DNA of 64,000 bases from Centrapalus pauciflorus. Its lineage: Eukaryota > Streptophyta > Magnoliopsida > Asterales > Asteraceae. Shown here piece by piece: positions 57,534 to 64,000 of this stretch. Under the pieces are notes generated by a model, which was not told the origin of the DNA, searched no databases, and worked only from the letters and a program-made list of their open reading frames with translations. Both the position numbers and the translations under genes were made by a program. The stretch's first letter is position 1. The number at the start of each line of letters is the position of its first letter. Location: the NCBI GenBank assembly GCA_020465985.1, contig JAANYP010002833.1, forward strand, positions 124,001 through 188,000, in the 5' to 3' direction.

Positions 57534-57934
57534 TCACACAACCTTGGGTACCCACCTCAATATGGGTCCCGTTTTGTTAGGAATTCCAGATTTATATGGC
57601 ACGTGTACAGATTTAGAAACCCAACTAGCATTTGTGTGTGGTCTAGATGCACAACCCTTTGGAATCCATTGAAGATTGGATTTATTGGGTTTTGGAACCT
57701 TAGGCGCTGAAATTGCCTTCGGTTTTTGTCTTGATGAGACCTTCTTGACCGTTGCTTTGGTTTTGGGCCTTGGCAACAGACATGTCTCAACTTTGTTTGT
57801 GGCCGATGATGCACTATTTTTAGTTTTCTTTTTCCGAATACGTTTAACAGGATAAGGCACAAAAGCATTCATTTCAGGAACCTGTCGTCTATATTTAGTT
57901 GGACATAGATTAAACAAATCCTTGAAAGAGTACT
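57534..57934 (-). pseudogene. gag: D gag C-terminal basic tail, shifted frame
   Basis: About 127 residues are very basic (KRIRKKKTKN, KPKAISAPKVPKPNKSN) and end in LRWVPKVV, the usual last block before copia protease. The main gag frame stops at 57935, and this piece is in a neighbouring frame, so a one-base shift near 57945 separates them. The corresponding region of F gag is in frame. Confidence 0.75.
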
Positions 57935-60900
57935 TTAATGAATAGTAGAATTCGGTACATCATTACAAACATTGTCACACACTTTGTTACACAAATTGTC
58001 TTTAGAGATTACAGACATCCTATCTCTAGAAACAAATTCACATGGCATTAAAGCCTTCTTCACAAAAAAACTTGAAAAATCCTGCATGGTGGTTTTTGGG
58101 ACTCTCCTTATATGATCTGTAGGAACAAAACGATTAGAGTCAGTAAGCATGGAAGATTTAGACTTGACAGACTTTTCTTTTTGGAGGTGAGTGGGTTTCT
58201 TAAAAGACTTGGATTTTATCTGAGTCTTTTTAGAAACCTCATTCTTGAAAGCATTTGTGCACTCACCTTTGACAAAGATAGAAGAAGTTTCAGCTGTAGC
58301 CTTACCTTTATCTGATGACATACATGGAATTTTTAGAGAATGAGAAAGTGTTTGTTGTTTTGAAAGATCTTTCAATCGTTGTGAAACTATTTCAAAATTT
58401 TCTCTGTAGACAGTGACTTCCACAGTTTGTTGAAAAGATTGATTTATCAATTCTTCTTCTCTCTTAAAAAGAGCATCTTGAAGATCAAGTGCTTTTTCTT
58501 GAGACGACTTCAATTCCTTTTCTAAAACAATGATTTGTTGTTGAAGAACTTTTGCAGGAATATAAAGTTGAGGATTTGATTTTTCAGTTTCAGTGTTCAA
58601 TTCAGTTTCTGAATAAGTTGACGAGAGATCTTCCTCTAAAGTGGGTACTCTAGAAGAATAACTCTCGTTAAGTTCTTCATAATGAAAAGAAATTTCTTTA
58701 TCTTTACGCGCAACACGTTTCTCATTTTCTTGGTTTAAAACTTCTTTTGATGACTCAAAAAAGAAAGATTTAATACCGGCTCCCATATAATTCATGTCAT
58801 AAAATACAGGTAAGACATTTTGTGCTTTTTCCAAATATTTAGGATTTTTAAAACCAATTCCCTGTTTAGAATGGTAAAACCTAGTTTCTTTGGGCTGATT
58901 TAAATGGATAGTTTGTTCTGTTTGACCCCTTTTCAAAAATGCATCGTCAAGGGTCTTTATTCTTGCGTACAAACTTATCCTTTCTTCTTCAATCATTTTG
59001 TATTTTTCTAAACTGTCTATATTTTCCATATTTACCACATCTAATTGTTTTGTAAGAACAGAAATTTCTTCTTTTAAAGAGAGTTTTTCTTTTGAAAGCG
59101 TTTCCATGCAAGATTCAAGGTATATATTCCTATCCTGAACATCTACTTTTTCTATCAACATCTGTTTTATAACATTATGATTAGTTAACCATTTTGCATG
59201 ATATAATTCAGATGATTCTTTCAAAATATGAGCTTGATGTTCCGCCTGTACACACTTTGCAGTTTCAGCTTTTAATCTATCTTGTAGATCAAGTATTTGT
59301 GTGTGTAGTGTACATTCATTATCTACAAATAATTTATTTACATGTGCAGGAATGTAATAGGAATATACCTCACTGGACTCTGAGCCGGATGTGGAGCATT
59401 CGGGATCGTCGGTTGTAGCCATCAGACATGCTGGTGGATGTTTCATTGTCTTCCCCTCAGCAGCAGTGTCTGAATTTGCAGCAGTGACATCAGCACAAAT
59501 CTCCAACCCCTGACGATCAACCATATAGCAATTTTTTCCATTGTCATCCTCGTCGTCAGAATCTTCAGCATCCCAGTAATCCTCCTGGGCGACGAGGGCC
59601 AATGCATCCGACTTCGTCTTTGCAGCCTCGAGCTTTCTTTCGTAATATGCAACGTCTCTCTCAAAATTGTTCTTGCATTCCCTAGCAAAGTGGCCCGGTT
59701 TGCCACATTTGTAGCAGAGACGTTCATCAGTAGCCTTTGGCTCGTCTGCTCTTGGCTTCTCCTCTCTTCTTTCCGCCGGCCTCTTGTCGGCCCGGCGGTG
59801 CTCACGGCTGTCATCACGCCTCCTTTCCCGGCGGTCATCCCGACGATCATCCCTACGATCGTCCCGCCTGTCCTCTCTCCTTTCCTCTCTCCTGTCATCT
59901 CGCCTTTCGTCACGCCTGTCATAACGGCGATCATCGCGATAGTCGCGTCTGTCATCATACCGGCGATCGTCTCTATCATTTCTGCGGTAGTCGTCCCTGC
60001 GATAGTCATCGCGTCTGTCATCCCTTCTATCATCGGAGTACCTCCGAGGACCAGTGTCATATCAGAGTTGGTTGTTGGTCTTGTTGGAGAACCGTCGTTG
60101 TTGGAGACGGTTGGTCCACAAGGCAATCTGTTCTTGAATCGTGGCTTCCTCCTCATCATAGACCTCACGCGGAGGGGAAGCATACCTGTACTGAGATGAT
60201 GAAGACCCAGGAGCAAAAGATGGTGTCGGAATCTGCGTGTTTGTGATCAAGGCTAGGGAATCATTTGGTTTCAACCCTGTGTTGGCTGATAGCAGTAGAG
60301 AGGCCAATTGAGTTGCCATCAGCTTCTGTTGATCCACATCGCCTTGATATTTCTTAAGCTCCTTAAAGACGACATTTATAGATACCTCAGGGATGTTCAA
60401 GACTCTCTTCGTTGCCCTACATGCAAGCTGCCACTCGGGGGCTAAGGCGGCAAAGAATTGGATGTTTATGTCATCCCGATCCTTTTTGATGTGCAGTTTA
60501 TTCAATTCATTAAGGACTGCACAAAACCTGGTAAACGTGGATTGCAGAGATTCCCCGTCTTTGGCGCGGAATTCTGAAAACTTTGCCTTTGCCTCTTCAA
60601 TTTTGGCACGGTCATCAAGATCTGCCCCCAGCATTTGGATTTCCAGCTCGTCCCACATTTCTTTTGCAGACATTTTACTGTCTACACCTACCAGAATATC
60701 AGTGGGGAGGGCTTGATAGATCAGATATTCTGCCCTCTTATCAGCATGTTGGCGATCCCTTTCGGCGTCATTTGCCGGCTCTCTTTCGACTTTGGAGGCT
60801 AGGACAGGAGGATCAGCCTCGGGTCTGGCAGCAATTTCTCTGTAGTAGATGACGGGCCCTTCGGATATTGATTGAAGCATCATATTCCCGAGAGGTTGCA

Positions 60901-61003
60901 TTCCGACGAATTTCAGGAACCGGGCTTTCCATTGTTCGTATTCATCAGGATAGAGAACAGGTGGTCTGTTCTCAGATCCGAGTACAAGAGCTTCACGAGA
61001 CAT
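57935..61003 (-). pseudogene. gag: D gag with a single internal UGA
   Basis: From ATG at 61003 (an upstream in-frame ATG at 61249 lies in the palindromic leader) the frame is open to TGA at 60062. It then stays open in the same frame to 57935, so one codon interrupts a protein of about 1020 residues. The N-terminal 300 residues are the copia gag domain (EYEQWKARFLKFVGM, MWDELEIQMLGADL, FTRFCAVLNELNKL). After the stop follows an Arg/Asp-alternating region (59800-60060), a CCHC knuckle (CYKCGKPGHFAREC, near 59690) and a long coiled coil. The TGA follows CTC and would be CGA after one C-to-T change, the mark of deamination at a methylated CpG. Confidence 0.9.
59800..60060 (-). other. Arg/Asp-alternating low-complexity region of D gag
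   Basis: In the gag frame after the UGA the minus strand encodes about 85 residues made mostly of RRDD, DRRDDYRR and DDRREERRED units. It resembles mixed-charge RD/RE tracts of nuclear RNA-binding proteins. It lies directly before the zinc knuckle. Confidence 0.88.
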
Positions 61004-61073
61004 TATGAGTATAGGTGCTGATTGAGAATGTGGAGATCTTAGAGGTGGAAACTGAGTACAGATGGGTTGGACT

Positions 61074-61090
61074 GAAAACAGAGTGTTCTG
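61074..61090 (-). promoter_or_regulatory. Candidate 3' splice site upstream of D gag
   Basis: CACTCTGTTTTCAG on the minus strand lies about 70 bases before the gag ATG. The stretch between is CT-rich and ATG-free. The palindromic leader lies just upstream. Confidence 0.35.
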
Positions 61091-61625
61091 AATTCGGGTG
61101 ATGAGTTCGGATGAACAGTGATTCGGATGGAGGAACCGAATTCGGATGAAGTGATTTCGGATGAATAGTGAGTCGGATGGGTAGATTTCGGATGACTGTA
61201 CTTCGGATAGGCCAGATTTGGATGAATAGTAATCCGGATGATGGTCCAAATTCGGATATGTGTCGTAATTCGGATGAGCTTTTCGGATGACCTAAGTTCG
61301 GATGGACCTATGGACCGAAATCGGATGAACCGAATTCGGATGAACAGTGAAATGGCCGAAATTTGATGGTTCCGAAATAGGGACAGAAGACCGAATTCGG
61401 ATGGTCCGAAATGGTGTGGTCCGTAATTAAAAAAAATTTAAGAACAAGTCCCAATAAGTAAAAAATGGAAAGCCTTTCCTGAACTTCGGATGGTCCGAAG
61501 TTCGGATTGGACCGAATTAAGGTCCGAAATTGGCTTAGTGGGTGTCCGAAATACACCTAAGTGTGGTCTGAATTAGGATGGTTGTGGGGTCCGAATTTGG
61601 TGCCTATATGGTCCGAAATGCTACA
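61078..61625. repeat. CCGAATTCGG array in the D gag leader
   Basis: Four full GAATTCGG copies (near 61090, 61136, 61327 and 61391) and more than twenty half-sites (TTCGGATG, TCCGAAAT) are present. The word and following GAACAGTG match the array in the pol-ORF3 spacer. Confidence 0.9.
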
Positions 61626-62055
61626 GTATATAATCCGAAATACAGCAGGTTTTTACGATTTTCTAAGGCAGAATAGACAAAAATCGATTTTTATCAGTTT
61701 TGATGCCTAAAAAACAGTTCTAAATGATTTATAAACTATTTTAAACACTTTTGGTAGTTTAAAACAACCTAGAAAACACTTAAAACTAGCATGAACACAT
61801 GAAAAACCCACTTAAAAACCCATATTTTCAAGCTTCAAAATGGTCGATTCTTGATGATTTTAACAAAGATATGGAAGTAAATGAGTTTAAAATCAGTATA
61901 TAATGATAATGTGATGTTTATAGAACCATTATAACAGAAGAAACTCGAAAAACCATGGAAAATGAAGATCTAACCGGTTGAATATTGAAGAACTTCGAAG
62001 AACATGCACAACCCAGCAGATTCCGTAAGTAATCAGTTGAAATCCACCCCTCTGA
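61626..62055. other. D leader between palindromic array and primer site
   Basis: It is A/T-rich with no open frame. I see no other feature. Confidence 0.6.
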
Positions 62056-62067
62056 GCTCTGATACCA
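62056..62067 (-). other. Primer binding site of D
   Basis: TGGTATCAGAGC on the minus strand, two bases inside the 5' LTR, matches initiator Met-tRNA. Confidence 0.95.
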
Positions 62068-62069
62068 AT

Positions 62070-62424
62070 TGTTAATATGAAATCCCGTATATATTCAGCA
62101 CCTTGACGTTTTTCTCATCAAACACATGAAGAAACAAGCTCAATAAATGTGTTTTAAATAAGAAAGAAGACAATATGAATGTTGGTGAATATGGAAGAAC
62201 AGTGGCGGCTCCAAGAGAAGATTCAAATGTAGGTCAATCGTGTATTGTCAAAAAGCAACCCTAGGAGCCTTTATAGGCTCATTTAATTAACTTACAAGAC
62301 TTGGCAACAATGGCCCCTACACTATTACATAAGAAAGAAATTACATAGAAATAAATACAAGACACATTACAATGTTAATAAATATTACAAAATAACTCCT
62401 AGGATCGAAATAATTAATCTAACA
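62070..62424 (-). repeat. 5' LTR of D (355 bp)
   Basis: Same ends as the left LTR. TATAAAGG (62268-62275) is the likely promoter. Differences from the left copy are one T/A and two C/T sites. Confidence 0.96.
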
Positions 62425-64000
62425 ATATATCATGCTTAAATTCTTACATTTGTAGTAGTTCTTAGCATAAATGCATTATAAAGAAATATGAGACCGAACA
62501 GATTAAGCATCACCATGGCAGTCGTAGATATTGTTCAACGTATTCCCACAAGAGAATTCGTCTAACGTTTTCTTACTTATGAGGTATATATTTGTTTCAA
62601 CTTCACATGTTTTTCATCAATTACACACTTTTATATATTTATGTGTTGTTTTTTAAAAGAACATTTTTAAGACAAAGTTTTTATCTTTTCAGAATGATGA
62701 AGAAGATAACACAACGAACATGTCGATAGTTAAAAATTCACTTCCAATGTATTTCACAATTTATAATTTTTATTTTCGTAAAATATTTATTTTAATCAAT
62801 CATGCACTTTCATAGATGCATTTGTTTGTAATTTAATAATTTTTAAAATAATGTTAATGATAATCATAAAAATATCATATTTATTTCCGTGTCTCTTAGA
62901 TAGTTTTGTTAGACATGGTTGTTACTAATTCACTATACATTAATCAAAATCACACATGATATATATGATTAATTGTTCGTTATTAACGATTTATATTTCA
63001 AGAATTCTAATTGTTTAAAAATATTCATTTAAAATGTTATGTATACAAAATTAAAGATTATCTGTTTTCTTATTTTATAAAAATATTTTTAATTTACTAT
63101 ATGCATAAAATAAAAAGTATCTAATTTACTACTATCTTAATAATTTAAAAGTTTTAGAGTAAATTGTGATTTTATACTTATTATTAACTTAAATGTATAT
63201 ATGTTACAAAAAGTTTGTGTCAGAACTTTTATATTTATTATTATTTTTAAAAATTGCAAAATAAAATAAGTTAATAAGTTAAACTAATTAAATCAATAAT
63301 CAAGATATTTAAAAAGAATATAAGTTCATTAATTAATTTTTATTTAATATATGAATCAATATATTTTATGTAATTTCTGCTTGCACATAAAAATATATAT
63401 ATATAAAAATCAATAAGAAACTATAAAATATAAAAGTATAAACACATTTTAATAATTACTAAAGCTTCTAATAAACTAAAGAGTTACTAAATTATAATTA
63501 TGATTACTAAAAAAATCAAATTAAGTAAATAATAATACATAATTAAAAAAGACATATTAAAAAAAATTATTTAGAATTCACTTAGGTTTCTTCTAAAAAA
63601 GACAGCATATTAAAAATTTGTAGTTTTAAGTCATTGTATTTTAATTACCTCACTAACTATGTAATTTTTAATTTATCTAATTATAATTAAATGTTTACAA
63701 CAAATCATCATATCTATATTATATTACAATACATGTATATAAATTTCAATTTATAACACACTAATGCAATGTTTTGAATTTAAAACTGTCCAACTAATAG
63801 AACTCGATTTATAAGTCATAAGGAAACATAAATAATTAATTATCATAACAATTCTTTCGTTAACCTTTTCATTTGAATATCATTAATCATTTTATTAATA
63901 AGTTATTCATTTCGTTTTTGTAAATATAATAGTTATATATATTTAAAATGTTAATGATTTTAATATTAGTATCATTACCATTGCCAACTATATTATATTG
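62425..64000. other. AT-rich sequence without recognisable features
   Basis: The composition drops to mostly A/T and no long frame, LTR end or element domain is visible. A Kozak-like CACCATGGCAG at 62511 opens a 16-codon frame, and TTATCTTTTCAG near 62692 resembles a splice acceptor, but this is too little to call a gene. It does not continue element C, although it adjoins D. Confidence 0.6.

Larger units (their letters stand above)
48022..62424 (-). mobile_element. Element D: nearly intact 14.4-kb Sirevirus-like copia retrotransposon
   Basis: Both LTRs are 355 bp and differ at three positions by eye. Minus-strand order is 5' LTR (62070-62424), primer site, palindromic leader, gag with one internal stop, protease-integrase, RT-RNase H, spacer, intact third ORF, polypurine tract and 3' LTR (48022-48376). 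The flanks do not match: GTCCC on the left, ATATA on the right. The C gag on the left does not resume on the right. Lesions are few (one UGA in gag, frameshifts near 57945 and 56046), so it is young but probably non-autonomous. Confidence 0.95.

Noticed and set aside
59443..60246. Met/Thr/Gly-rich and Ile/Val/Pro-rich frames on both strands
   Set aside because: Shadow frames of the Arg/Asp-coding repeat of D gag. The plus frames look membrane-like only because of codon composition.
62511..62760. Possible small spliced host exon pair in the AT-rich tail
   Set aside because: A 16-codon frame and one acceptor-like site are not enough. No homology is recognised.
1..64000. CRISPR arrays, operons, tRNA or rRNA genes
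   Set aside because: The spaced repeats are palindromic words with irregular spacing in plant retrotransposons. Met-tRNA matches are primer sites of 12-17 bases, not tRNA genes.

Overview
The window is plant repeat DNA with no recognisable host gene. It is a deep nest of LTR retrotransposons. The primer binding sites match plant initiator Met-tRNA, the Ty1/copia elements carry a third ORF after pol as Sireviruses do, and the Ty3/gypsy elements have LTRs of 2.3-3.0 kb. This points to a eudicot nuclear genome. The third-ORF family is one I associate with Asteraceae, which is an inference from memory. There is an assembly gap of N at 5614-6394.

Layout (letters are mine). F (1-12300, minus strand, cut by the left edge) has a third ORF, a pol-ORF3 spacer, a broken pol containing the gap, an intact gag, a leader and a 5' LTR. 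It sits in the reverse transcriptase/RNase H region of G. G (12301-21016, minus) is a copia element with broken gag-pol, and its gag holds a solo gypsy LTR S (16018-18461, target duplication TACAG). G adjoins E (21017 to about 23922, plus), of which only the spacer, a duplicated ORF3 tail and the 3' LTR are visible. E adjoins A (about 23923-28638 and 38852-40294, minus), an old copia element with a triplicated RT segment. A is interrupted by H (28639-38846, plus), a complete but dead Tekay/Del-like gypsy element with a perfect ATTAA target duplication. A ends at B (40295-43751, minus; 3' LTR and decayed ORF3). B is cut by I (43752-46116, plus; a gypsy LTR and primer site). I is cut by C (46117-48021, plus; copia LTR and gag). 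C is cut by D (48022-62424, minus), a young and nearly intact 14.4-kb Sirevirus-like element whose LTRs differ at 3 of 355 positions. An AT-rich tail (62425-64000) shows nothing I recognise.

How the parts work together. In D and F, gag makes a long coiled-coil, zinc-knuckle capsid protein. Pol supplies protease, integrase, reverse transcriptase and RNase H. The third ORF lies between pol and the polypurine tract. It is traditionally called envelope-like, but I see no signal peptide or membrane span in it. In both elements a TATA box, an ATG-free leader, a candidate splice donor, a palindrome-rich stretch and a consensus 3' splice site lie in order just before the third-ORF ATG. This suggests a separate spliced transcript from an internal promoter. 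Each element has its own palindromic repeat word, repeated in the gag leader and in the pol-ORF3 spacer. The long gypsy LTRs also appear to contain an intron. These three points, and the mismatched flanks of D, are the main leads.
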